Below, in pieces: positions 1 through 8,720 of a stretch of DNA of 54,336 bases. A program made the translations under genes and the position numbers. The notes under the pieces were generated by a model. That model was not told the DNA's origin and made no database searches. It worked only from the letters and a program-made list of their open reading frames with translations. Origin of the DNA: an uncultured Bacilli bacterium (GTDB lineage Bacteria > Bacillota_I > Bacilli_A > RF39 > UBA660). How positions within the stretch are numbered: position 1 is the first letter of the stretch; every line of letters starts with the position of its first letter. The stretch spans positions 1-54,336 of the forward strand of contig CANQON010000010.1 of the NCBI GenBank assembly GCA_947625505.1. Reading direction: 5' to 3'.

Positions 1-95
1 AATTGGTCTATTCATTATTATTTTATCATTTTTTATCAGATTTAATTTTTAGTAATTTGAGTTAGTTAGAAAAATAGTAATTTGTATCAGGAGTT

Positions 96-569
96 ATGAA
101 AAAAATAACTATTGTAATTGGGATTATTACATTTATTGGTATTATTGCTTTAATAATTGTATCGAATAATAATACAAAAGTTAGTGAGAAGATTATTAAA
201 TATTGTAATAAACAAAAAGAAAATTCATTTGAATTAAAATTAGCAGATTATACTAATTTTGATTGGGATAATGTAATAATATATAAAAATCCTATTTCAA
301 AACAGGACTTATTAGAATTTACAGGAATAGATTATAAAAATGAATTAGATTTACAATCAGGAATGATTTTTATTAACGACAAGAAAATTGTTTATGAAGA
401 ATACTTTGAAACTGATTTTGAAACACCTTATAAGTTTATTATTTATCCCTATGAAGATATAAATTCAAAAGATAAAATAAATCAAGTTTCAATAGATAAA
501 GCAATTTTTAAAGTTGAAAGAATTAAATATAAAAATGAAAATAGATATGTATTAAAACCTACAATATAA
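96..569 (+). CDS. small membrane-anchored protein of unknown function
   Basis: 157 residues. Residues 3-23 form one hydrophobic N-terminal segment (signal anchor), followed by a hydrophilic, Lys/Asn/Tyr-rich domain of about 130 residues, probably outside the membrane. A GGAG ribosome site lies six bases before the ATG. No family is recognised. It is the first of three same-strand genes (with the CPBP protease and the XRE regulator), each followed by a copy of the palindrome built on AAATTACAATTT, which suggests an accessory block. It could be an immunity or resistance-type lipoprotein-like factor, but nothing in the sequence shows that. Confidence 0.7.
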   Translation: MKKITIVIGIITFIGIIALIIVSNNNTKVSEKIIKYCNKQKENSFELKLADYTNFDWDNVIIYKNPISKQDLLEFTGIDYKNELDLQSGMIFINDKKIVYEEYFETDFETPYKFIIYPYEDINSKDKINQVSIDKAIFKVERIKYKNENRYVLKPTI

Positions 570-570
570 C

Positions 571-582
571 AAATTACAATTT
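571..582. repeat. palindromic 12-mer, copy 1
   Basis: AAATTACAATTT directly after the stop of the first gene. With flanking bases it reads CAAATT-AC-AATTTG, an inverted repeat with a 2-base centre. The identical 12-mer occurs at 1362 and 2020, each time just after a stop codon. Confidence 0.7.
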
Positions 583-598
583 GAAAGTGAGATTTAAT

Positions 599-1363
599 AT
601 GAAAAAGAAAGAACTAATTATAATAGGTATTCTTACAATACTACTGGCATTTATGGATATAAGTGGTTTACCTAGTGCCTTATTTATAAATATTGAAATA
701 TTAGATATTACACCATTTTATTTTACACTTATGTTTAATTTTATATTGATTGGCATTATTGCATTTTTAACTTTAAAATATCTTTGCCCTAATTGGAAGA
801 TGGGGCTAAATAAGAAAAATATAAAATATGGATTAAAAAAATATGGAATAGTTGGAATTTTTGTAGGAATTATAACAGGAATAGCATTTTATATTGGATT
901 AAAACCTTTTAATTACAATCCTACAATATGGAAAGTTTTAATTGAGGGGATTATTTATTATATAGGTGTTGCAATAGTTGAGGAATTGTATGTTCGAGGA
1001 TTATTATTAAACTTAATTGAAAAGTTATGTTATAAGAAAAAAAGTAATACTGTTATAGCAATTATTTTATCATCAGTTATTTTTGGACTAGGGCATATAA
1101 TTGGAGTTTTAGGACAACCAATTCTTATTATAATTACCAAAGTAATATGGACTATTGCTATGGGAATGTATTTTGGAACGATATACAAGAAAACAAATAA
1201 CTTATGGTTACCAATTATTCTTCATTTTATAATAAATGTATGTGCTTTGCCTTATTGTTTTACAACTATAACAACTTATCCTGATATAAGTTTGTATATT
1301 GTTTTGCTAACTTATTTATTACTTGGTATATATAGTTTATTTATTATGAAAAGCAAAAGATAA
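599..1363 (+). CDS. CPBP-family intramembrane metalloprotease (CAAX protease/bacteriocin-processing type)
   Basis: 254 residues, almost entirely hydrophobic with about seven membrane helices. It carries the family's catalytic motifs: EELYVRG (Glu-Glu-x3-Arg, about residue 128), FGLGH (His about 166) and LHFIINV (His about 210). CPBP proteases cut substrates inside the membrane, and bacterial members are often linked to bacteriocin maturation or self-immunity. The ATG at 599 is preferred over an in-frame TTG at 581 because a GAAAGTGAG ribosome site lies eight bases before it and the TTG falls inside the upstream palindrome. No bacteriocin gene was found beside it, so its substrate is unknown. 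Confidence 0.88.
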   Translation: MKKKELIIIGILTILLAFMDISGLPSALFINIEILDITPFYFTLMFNFILIGIIAFLTLKYLCPNWKMGLNKKNIKYGLKKYGIVGIFVGIITGIAFYIGLKPFNYNPTIWKVLIEGIIYYIGVAIVEELYVRGLLLNLIEKLCYKKKSNTVIAIILSSVIFGLGHIIGVLGQPILIIITKVIWTIAMGMYFGTIYKKTNNLWLPIILHFIINVCALPYCFTTITTYPDISLYIVLLTYLLLGIYSLFIMKSKR

Positions 1364-1373
1364 ATTACAATTT
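1362..1373. repeat. palindromic 12-mer, copy 2
   Basis: AAATTACAATTT overlapping the stop codon of the CPBP gene. Here the dyad extends to GATAAATT-AC-AATTTATC, 8 bp on each side. The arms outside the core differ from the other copies, yet the symmetry is kept. Confidence 0.7.
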
Positions 1374-1446
1374 ATCTAACTCTACGGTTCGTTTGGATAA
1401 AATTGATTATTTATGTTTTAAAATTAATTACGAAAGGAGCAAGAAT

Positions 1447-2013
1447 ATGGATCAAGAAAAAATTGGAAAGTTTATTGCTAAACTTCGTAATGAGAAACAG
1501 ATGACACAACAAGAATTAGCAGATAAAATTGGTGTAACAGATCGTGCTATATCAAAATGGGAAAATGGTCGAGGTATGCCAGATTTATCTTTAATAAGAT
1601 TTCTATGTGATGAATTAGGGATTACAATAAATGAATTATTAAGTGGAGAAAGAATTAATGCGAAAGATTATCAAATTAAATTTGAAGAAAATGTATTAAA
1701 AACGATTGACTATTCTAATAAGAAAAATAAGAAAAAGCAAATTAAAATAATTTTAACAACAATAATAAGTTTTATAGTATTATGTTGTGTAATGTTTTTA
1801 ACAGATATGAGTAGAGTTAAACAACTAAAGAAACCTATATTTTGTATAAAAAATGGGTATATGGGTAGTATGACAAGATTTGATGGTTTAGGATATAATA
1901 TAGATCTTGATATTAATGCAACAACTGGAGAAATAACTTATGGGCAAATGACTATGATAGGAAAAATCATCATTAAATCATATAGTGAAAATGAAGAAGA
2001 TGTTAGTAGATAA
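1447..2013 (+). CDS. XRE-family helix-turn-helix regulator with membrane segment
   Basis: 188 residues. Residues 4-60 are a Cro/CI-type helix-turn-helix (MTQQELADKIGVTDRAISKW is typical of the recognition region). A Lys-rich linker and one membrane helix at about residues 98-118 follow, then a short extracytoplasmic tail. DNA-binding head plus membrane-anchored tail is common in Firmicute regulators that sense envelope signals. The ATG at 1447 has an AAGGAG site ten bases upstream; the longer in-frame TTG at 1393 has none. It follows the CPBP gene on the same strand and may control this small block. Confidence 0.9.
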   Translation: MDQEKIGKFIAKLRNEKQMTQQELADKIGVTDRAISKWENGRGMPDLSLIRFLCDELGITINELLSGERINAKDYQIKFEENVLKTIDYSNKKNKKKQIKIILTTIISFIVLCCVMFLTDMSRVKQLKKPIFCIKNGYMGSMTRFDGLGYNIDLDINATTGEITYGQMTMIGKIIIKSYSENEEDVSR

Positions 2014-2019
2014 TTTTAC

Positions 2020-2031
2020 AAATTACAATTT
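2020..2031. repeat. palindromic 12-mer, copy 3
   Basis: AAATTACAATTT shortly after the stop of the XRE gene. The dyad here extends to TACAAATT-AC-AATTTGTA, again 8 bp per arm and with outer bases different from copy 2. Confidence 0.7.
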
Positions 2032-2068
2032 GTACGACAAATTTTTTATAAAAATGTAAATTTGCTAT

Positions 2069-2096
2069 TCAATAAATATCAAAAGTATGTTATATT
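2069..2096 (+). promoter_or_regulatory. possible promoter of the candidate RNA
   Basis: An extended -10 box TGTTATATT (TATATT at 2091-2096) with a weak TTCAAT 17 bp upstream. It points at the structured, terminator-ended segment that follows. Confidence 0.4.
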
Positions 2097-2102
2097 ATTA
2101 TT

Positions 2103-2209
2103 AGCAACGGAAGATTATATAAATTCTTTCGTTATTGGAAAAGAGTTGTAGATAACTACGACACTCGCTCCATTTTGTATTTTAGTCGAACTTTTTAGTT
2201 CGATTTTTT
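2103..2209 (+). ncRNA. candidate structured non-coding RNA ending in a terminator
   Basis: No open frame explains this segment, but it folds locally in three steps. Hairpin 1 is AACGGAAGA (2106-2114) with TCTTTCGTT (2125-2133). Hairpin 2 is GTTGTAG (2145-2151) with CTACGAC (2156-2162), loop ATAA. Hairpin 3 is a perfect 7-bp terminator with six T. A -10-like box sits at 2091. Its local G+C is higher than the surrounding spacer. No known RNA family was recognised. It could instead be the processed 3' region of the XRE transcript. Confidence 0.45.
2186..2209 (+). terminator. rho-independent terminator
   Basis: TCGAACT (2186-2192), loop TTTT, AGTTCGA (2197-2203), then TTTTTT. It ends the candidate RNA and anything reading through from the XRE gene. 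Confidence 0.85.
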
Positions 2210-2210
2210 A

Positions 2211-2243
2211 TTGCCGAAAAGTTGTCGAAAAGTTGCCGAATAC
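2211..2243. repeat. three tandem 11-bp repeats
   Basis: Units TTGCCGAAAAG, TTGTCGAAAAG and TTGCCGAATAC follow each other without gaps immediately after the terminator. Eleven bp is one helical turn, so this may be a protein-binding array or a recombination-site relic. Confidence 0.6.
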
Positions 2244-2310
2244 ATTGATAATATTTTTTATTTTGTATATCTTAAATTAAAATTTCAATCGCACCAGTTG
2301 GTGTGGTTCA
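2244..2310. other. non-coding spacer
   Basis: Apart from the short dyad CACCA-GT-TGGTG at 2292-2303, nothing recognisable is seen between the tandem repeat and the terminator of the next gene. The CGCACCA at 2290 resembles a tRNA 3' end, but no tRNA body is present. Confidence 0.4.
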
Positions 2311-2346
2311 AATATAAAAAAAAAGAAGATGATATTAAATCATCTT
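2311..2346 (-). terminator. terminator of the giant nucleotidyltransferase gene
   Basis: On the minus strand, AAGATGAT (2346-2339), a 5-base loop and ATCATCTT (2333-2326) are followed by a run of nine T. The stop codon touches the first arm. Confidence 0.8.
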
Positions 2347-5300
2347 TATAAAGTAACATTTTTAGTACTAGTCAAAGTTTCTTTAAACTCTTTTAATACT
2401 TTAATCATTTTTTCATATCCTGCAGCGCTCATATTATAAATAAAATCATCATGAGGATAATGTCCTCTCTTTTCCGCAAAATGATTTTCACCAAAGTCCC
2501 AAATGACATAAGTTGCTCTAAATTCTTCAAACTCTTTTCCTTCACTAGCTTTTAAAAATTCATCAATAGCGTCAATAAGTGATCCTCCATTTTGAAGTAT
2601 CCAGTTTTCAATACCAACTCCACCTAATCCTCCTTCAGGATTATCTCCACGATTAGGCTTGTATACATGAGCCTCTTTTAACAATTTCTTAGCTAATAAT
2701 ATATTGGCAAGAACATACTTATATTTAACAGGATCTATTCGTTTAATTGTTTCTAAACGATCTTGTAAAGACATATCTGTTGAATAAGTAACTTTATCTG
2801 TCTTATTAATAAATGAAATATCAATATCAACTACAATATCATCAATCTTAACACCTTTTAAACGGAAGTCCCCTGAACCAATAACATCTTCTCCACTATC
2901 TCCTAAAGCTTGTAATAAAACTGATTTTAGTTCTGCTAATTTACGTGAATCACTTAAAATAGAACGATCTAATCGCATCATAAAATCAAAGTCGCCATCA
3001 TTTGAGGCATTAGTGCCCCTACCTGTAGATCCTGTATCAATTAATTCTACAACACCCTCAGATAAGTCTCCATCAATAGCAGTTTTTAATTTCAAATTAA
3101 TTTTACTTAAAGCTTCTTTTAATACTTTATTAATTTTATCTCGTTTAAAAGCAACTTCTTTCTCATTAATATCTATAGAGCTAACCACATCCTCGATCCC
3201 TGGTAATTCTAAATGTGAAGAAAATTGATAATCATCTATACCATAATAGTTTAGTCCACTCATTTTACTTCTTATTTCATCATATTGTTCTGGTGTAAAA
3301 ATGATTTGCCCTTCCATATTAACAACAGGTATATAAAATCCATTAAGAACTATCTCGAAGAAAACTCGTTTATCTGGACTTTTTAATACAATATAATCAA
3401 TGTCTGATGAAGAAAATCCTGTTCTTATACCATAGTGTCGAGAATTTTTTGTATCACAAACACCTGTATAAAAAGCTTCTAATTTAGACTTATCTCCTAC
3501 TCTTTCTTGTCCCCCTTCATGATCTCTTGTAATAGTAAAACGATCATCACATTTTAAAACGAAAATAATATTTCCATAAGCATTAGCTGCAGCATTTTGA
3601 ATTGTTTCAGAAAAATCACCCACTACAGTTATACGTGATAAATCGGTATCTAATGGAGTAGCATCACTTCCAGAGTCAGCACCTAAAAATTCTTTAGAAA
3701 CACTACCATTTTGAAGAATTGTTCCTAAATGTTCAACCATATCAATACCTTTAATAAAATCTCCTACTTCGATAGTAAATGGCATAGTAGCACGCCTACG
3801 ATTACGCTTATCAGTGGTTTCTACTCTTGATTTAACATAAGCTTTAGCTTCTTCTAATGTATCAAAGCCTGCAAAATGCGCAAACATAGATATAACACGA
3901 TTTGGTAAATTATAATCTATAGAACCATTAGGCGATAATTTTTTAATTAAATTATCAATATCTAAAATAACATCATCAGTTACATTAAATAAATTATCTT
4001 TTACTTTACCCTTTAAAGTATTATTATGAAGCGTTGCTAAATGAAGACGAAAAGAATGTAACTCTCTTTTTTCTTCTTCACTAAGATCTGACATACTAAT
4101 ATTTCCTTGTTTTACTGATAAATATAAACTATAACCCACTTCAATATTATTTAAATAACTATTAATAGAACGATTATTAGAACCTAAAGAAGCACGAATT
4201 AAATCAGAAAAAACAGTTATTTTTTTAGACATTACCGATTGTCTTTTTAAGGTTGGAGACATTCTTCCATCAAAGGTAAATCCTCCAAAATCAGGATGTA
4301 AAATATCAAAACAAGAATAAAGCTTTCCTACTGTTGGAATATTATTTTTAACAAATAAATCTTCAATTTTATCTAAACTATCTATTGGGTCTTTAGTATC
4401 TAATATTTGTTTAGCTAATTGACCTCTAAATTTAAATATTTCACTAGAATTAGACATAGATAATCGATATAATACTTCTGCTGCTTTATCAATATTATCC
4501 ATATTAATATCTGTATTTTCTTTAGAGACAAATTCTCTAAAGGCATCACGTAGGATGGCATCTTGAATTTTAGAATAAGCAAAAATAATTTTTAAACGAT
4601 TATAATTAGCTAATTTCTTATTAGGTAATTCTATAAAGCACTTAATAATCCATGAAAATTCAGAACTAAATCCTAAAGCTATATTTGTTTCTCCTAATTT
4701 ATCTAATAGATCATTATCATAAAAATCATCAATAGTTAATTTTTTACTATAAAACTTATCTTTTATTTCTTGAGGTAATGAGTCAGGTACAAAAAAGTCA
4801 GGATATGTTTTCTTAAATGAGTCTGGTATATATTTAGGATAATTTATTCCATATTCTACGAAAGCATCATATAAATATTCATTAAATTTTGCTTTTATGT
4901 CTTCAATATTATCTGACGCATTAAGTTGAATCGTAAAATCTCTATTTGTTTGTCTACTTTCTAATATAGCTGAGATAACATCACCATACTCACATAAGAA
5001 GTCTATCATTTCTTTATCAGTCATACGCTGCATTAAAAAAGTATAAAAATTCCAATATTTACCATAATACTCATCATGGGCATGGATATATAATTCTTGG
5101 AAAAAAGATTCATAATTTTTTCCCATAATATATGGTATAAACTCTGGATGTTCACGAAGTAACTGTGGTGTAACCTTTTTAGTATAAAATTTACTTTTTA
5201 ATTCTTCTGGTGCATCATCAGCTATAAATAAATCTGAAAATCTTTCTCTAAATTCACCTGTCATAGAACGATAATCAGGAGCTTTAGAAGCATAATTCCA

Positions 5301-6452
5301 ATCACTTGGTCCATACACAATCATTCTACGCATAGCTTCATAAAATTCATCTTTGGTATATAATCTATCATAATCTTCATCTGTTTCATATTTTTTTGTA
5401 AAAATAGACTTTTCTGGATCATGCTCATTAGCAGCATAATGAACATACATATCATTCATTAAAAGTAACATTTCAAAATCGTTTTGGGAAAAGAATCCTC
5501 CACATTCATTATCAAAAGCAATTATATTTTGTAAACCATAAATATTGGCAAAATGACAAACATCCCAATTTAAAAGAATATTTAAAGGTATAGGCATAGC
5601 ATCTATATAATCACTTGATAAACTTTCCAATTCCTTTAGTAAATTATCACAGTAATTAATGTTACATATTTCAAATAGGTCTTTAAAAGAGTAATACTTT
5701 AATATTTCTTTTCTTTGTTCACTACTTATTTCATAATCACTATTATCTACAAGATGTTTTTGAACCCATTTATCAAGAGTTTCTTTGATAAATGATGGTC
5801 TATCTTCCTCACTCATTTGCATTAATGTTGCAATAAAAGGAATAGGATATGGTATAAAAATTAGTAAATCACGGTAACTAGTCATGAATTCTTTAATATC
5901 TTCTTCTGTTAATTCCATCTTATTTATACTATATCTATTTATAGATTCAAAAAAGTAAGATAGATCAGCATCTTTTAACAAATCCCAAAAATATATTACA
6001 TCTTCTTCATGTAATCCATATTTATGGTTATAACGACTAATAAAATCTTTTTCTTCTTCCGTCATATCATCTTTAGGTTCAATAATACGTTCAGCAAAAT
6101 ATTCACGCATACCAGGAGTATAATAATCTATACTTAGTTCTTTACTTAATTTTTGATATATTAATTCATTAATATTAGAAGCATTAGGATCTATTTCTAA
6201 TAACTCATCAAGTATATGAAAATGTGATGATCTAATTGTTTCCCAATCTAAATTACGCGCTACTTCAACACCAAAATGACTAACAATATCACGATCAGGA
6301 TATTTTAAACAAGTAACAGGTATTTTATCCACTAAATCATATTTTATAAAATCTTCAAAAGATAACACACATCCATAAATATTTCTTTGAATATCTTTAG
6401 GTACTTTTAACCTTTTACCAAATATTTGATTTCTTTTATATTTATATTTCAT
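2346..6452 (-). CDS. 1368-residue protein with C-terminal nucleotidyltransferase domain
   Basis: Not a family I can name. Residues 1-880 are mostly helical and contain a duplicated motif of about 30 residues (400-430 and 544-573), centred on PEELKSKFYTKKVT and PQEIKDKFYSKKLT. Residues 890-1080 include EHLGTILQNGSVS and a beta-rich stretch that faintly recalls ADP-ribosyltransferase or 2'-phosphotransferase folds (weak inference). Residues 1141-1214 are a polymerase-beta-type nucleotidyltransferase core: GSTGRGT, then DGDFD (Asp1154, Asp1156), and a third acidic strand VVDIDIS. The segment at 1278-1300 (GGVGIENWILQNGGSLIDAI) resembles the helical domain of OAS or archaeal CCA-type enzymes. No signal peptide, so probably cytoplasmic. 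It has its own extended -10 promoter and stands alone on its strand. Confidence 0.75.
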   Translation of the reverse strand: MKYKYKRNQIFGKRLKVPKDIQRNIYGCVLSFEDFIKYDLVDKIPVTCLKYPDRDIVSHFGVEVARNLDWETIRSSHFHILDELLEIDPNASNINELIYQKLSKELSIDYYTPGMREYFAERIIEPKDDMTEEEKDFISRYNHKYGLHEEDVIYFWDLLKDADLSYFFESINRYSINKMELTEEDIKEFMTSYRDLLIFIPYPIPFIATLMQMSEEDRPSFIKETLDKWVQKHLVDNSDYEISSEQRKEILKYYSFKDLFEICNINYCDNLLKELESLSSDYIDAMPIPLNILLNWDVCHFANIYGLQNIIAFDNECGGFFSQNDFEMLLLMNDMYVHYAANEHDPEKSIFTKKYETDEDYDRLYTKDEFYEAMRRMIVYGPSDWNYASKAPDYRSMTGEFRERFSDLFIADDAPEELKSKFYTKKVTPQLLREHPEFIPYIMGKNYESFFQELYIHAHDEYYGKYWNFYTFLMQRMTDKEMIDFLCEYGDVISAILESRQTNRDFTIQLNASDNIEDIKAKFNEYLYDAFVEYGINYPKYIPDSFKKTYPDFFVPDSLPQEIKDKFYSKKLTIDDFYDNDLLDKLGETNIALGFSSEFSWIIKCFIELPNKKLANYNRLKIIFAYSKIQDAILRDAFREFVSKENTDINMDNIDKAAEVLYRLSMSNSSEIFKFRGQLAKQILDTKDPIDSLDKIEDLFVKNNIPTVGKLYSCFDILHPDFGGFTFDGRMSPTLKRQSVMSKKITVFSDLIRASLGSNNRSINSYLNNIEVGYSLYLSVKQGNISMSDLSEEEKRELHSFRLHLATLHNNTLKGKVKDNLFNVTDDVILDIDNLIKKLSPNGSIDYNLPNRVISMFAHFAGFDTLEEAKAYVKSRVETTDKRNRRRATMPFTIEVGDFIKGIDMVEHLGTILQNGSVSKEFLGADSGSDATPLDTDLSRITVVGDFSETIQNAAANAYGNIIFVLKCDDRFTITRDHEGGQERVGDKSKLEAFYTGVCDTKNSRHYGIRTGFSSSDIDYIVLKSPDKRVFFEIVLNGFYIPVVNMEGQIIFTPEQYDEIRSKMSGLNYYGIDDYQFSSHLELPGIEDVVSSIDINEKEVAFKRDKINKVLKEALSKINLKLKTAIDGDLSEGVVELIDTGSTGRGTNASNDGDFDFMMRLDRSILSDSRKLAELKSVLLQALGDSGEDVIGSGDFRLKGVKIDDIVVDIDISFINKTDKVTYSTDMSLQDRLETIKRIDPVKYKYVLANILLAKKLLKEAHVYKPNRGDNPEGGLGGVGIENWILQNGGSLIDAIDEFLKASEGKEFEEFRATYVIWDFGENHFAEKRGHYPHDDFIYNMSAAGYEKMIKVLKEFKETLTSTKNVTL

Positions 6453-6468
6453 ACTCCCACCTATTTTA

Positions 6469-6477
6469 ATTATAACA
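6469..6477 (-). promoter_or_regulatory. extended -10 promoter of the giant nucleotidyltransferase gene
   Basis: TGTTATAAT on the minus strand, 17 bases before the start codon and ahead of an AGGTGGGAG ribosome site. The -35 region is weak, as in the other TGTTATAAT promoters of this window. Confidence 0.6.
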
Positions 6478-6483
6478 CATTAT

Positions 6484-6512
6484 TTGACATAAATGTATCT
6501 TCTTGTTATACT
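6484..6512 (+). promoter_or_regulatory. promoter of the divergent unknown gene
   Basis: TTGACA (6484-6489), a 17-bp spacer and TATACT (6507-6512), 21 bases before the ATG at 6534. It lies within the 81-bp divergent spacer shared with the giant nucleotidyltransferase gene. Confidence 0.75.
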
Positions 6513-6533
6513 ATGCAGTCATGAGGTGATTAT

Positions 6534-7364
6534 ATGTATATATATCGTGGAATTCCTAATTATACAGCAACTATTCATCAATCATTAGCTGATGATGAAG
6601 CTCCTTGCTGTGTTAATCATAGTACAGATAATCATGTCCTAGAAACAGAATTATATCGTTTAGGATGTACAAACTTTTATCACAATAAACCTTACTATAG
6701 AGTAACAGATTACGATGAAACAAAAGAATACTATGCTAACGGCGAATATAAGCATTTTTTCTTATTTATTGATGATGCTATTAAAAATACTTTCTATTGT
6801 CTAGATCGTAGATACTATGGTGATTATAGTATTAGTATTGTAGAATATGATATTCCAAGTGAAATATTACTACCTTATATTGGTTTTGGTTTATATCAAT
6901 ATAAAAACTGTGTTGAATTCTCTCTTCCTAAAAGTGTTATAGTAAGTAAAGAAGTTGATTTACCAATAGAAACAATAAATGAAAGTTGCACATATGAACA
7001 TCAAGCTTATTTAGAGACAATTAAAGATGATTATACTAGAGATTATGTAGATCGTTGTTATAGATATAATCAAGATTATCGTTTACAAGATAGAGGTAAT
7101 ATCTATGAATCACCATATATAACTGGTAGATATATCCATATTAAGAAAAGAGAAATATTATTTGGATATCCTATTTTAAATGGTTTTAGTCATTATACTC
7201 GTAAACACAATATTGCTCTATCCCCAAAAAATAAATTTATCAAATGGCGTTTGTCTTATAATCATGATACATTAGCACAATACGCTAAAGCATATTTAAC
7301 TTACTTAGAACAATTCTATCAAGATAATAGTCCATTAAAGACTTATAAAAAAACTAGAAACTAG
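6534..7364 (+). CDS. conserved-looking protein of unknown function, divergent from the nucleotidyltransferase gene
   Basis: 276 residues, no signal peptide or membrane helix, unusually rich in Tyr (about 12%). Features: MYIYRGI at the N-terminus, HFFLFIDDAIKNTFY at about 78-92, then EYDIPSEILLPYIGFGLYQY and VEFSLPKSVIV. An N-terminal Tyr-Arg-Gly followed by a domain of alternating strands and a later Glu-containing strand is reminiscent of ADP-ribosyltransferase-like folds, but key residues cannot be assigned and this is only a suggestion. A GAGGTGAT ribosome site precedes the ATG. Its stop codon sits in the stem of its terminator. It starts 81 bp from the nucleotidyltransferase gene on the other strand, so the two may share control. 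Confidence 0.7.
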   Translation: MYIYRGIPNYTATIHQSLADDEAPCCVNHSTDNHVLETELYRLGCTNFYHNKPYYRVTDYDETKEYYANGEYKHFFLFIDDAIKNTFYCLDRRYYGDYSISIVEYDIPSEILLPYIGFGLYQYKNCVEFSLPKSVIVSKEVDLPIETINESCTYEHQAYLETIKDDYTRDYVDRCYRYNQDYRLQDRGNIYESPYITGRYIHIKKREILFGYPILNGFSHYTRKHNIALSPKNKFIKWRLSYNHDTLAQYAKAYLTYLEQFYQDNSPLKTYKKTRN

Positions 7365-7372
7365 TTTTTTTT
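7348..7372 (+). terminator. terminator overlapping the stop codon
   Basis: AAAAAACTAG, loop AAA, CTAGTTTTTT then more T. The TAG stop of the preceding gene lies at 7362-7364 in the second arm. Confidence 0.8.
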
Positions 7373-7373
7373 A

Positions 7374-7402
7374 TTGTTTTTAAAGAAACAATATAGTACA
7401 AT
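7374..7402 (+). promoter_or_regulatory. purA promoter
   Basis: TTGTTT (7374-7379), 17-bp spacer, TACAAT (7397-7402), 27 bases before the purA start. Confidence 0.7.
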
Positions 7403-7426
7403 AATAGTGTTTGATAATGGAGGTAA

Positions 7427-8696
<1,270 letters not shown>

Positions 8697-8698
<2 letters not shown>

Positions 8699-8720
8699 AA
8701 AGACGATTACTCGTCTTTTT
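8697..8720. terminator. bidirectional terminator between purA and the convergent operon
   Basis: AAAAAGACGA, loop TTAC, TCGTCTTTTT. It serves purA on the plus strand and the zinc-ribbon operon, whose stop codon falls in the loop, on the minus strand. Confidence 0.85.

Noticed and set aside
571-2031. Integron attC sites
   Set aside because: The gene-plus-palindrome pattern was suggestive, but the dyads are only 14-18 bp and lack paired RYYYAAC/GTTRRRY core sites; no integrase is seen.
2103-2209. CRISPR tracrRNA
   Set aside because: The hairpin-rich, terminator-ended form is similar, but there is no cas gene or repeat array in the window and no anti-repeat can be identified.
2281-2310. tRNA-like 3' end (CGCACCA, then GGTTCAAAT)
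   Set aside because: The elements are in the wrong order and spacing; no acceptor, D or anticodon arm can be drawn.
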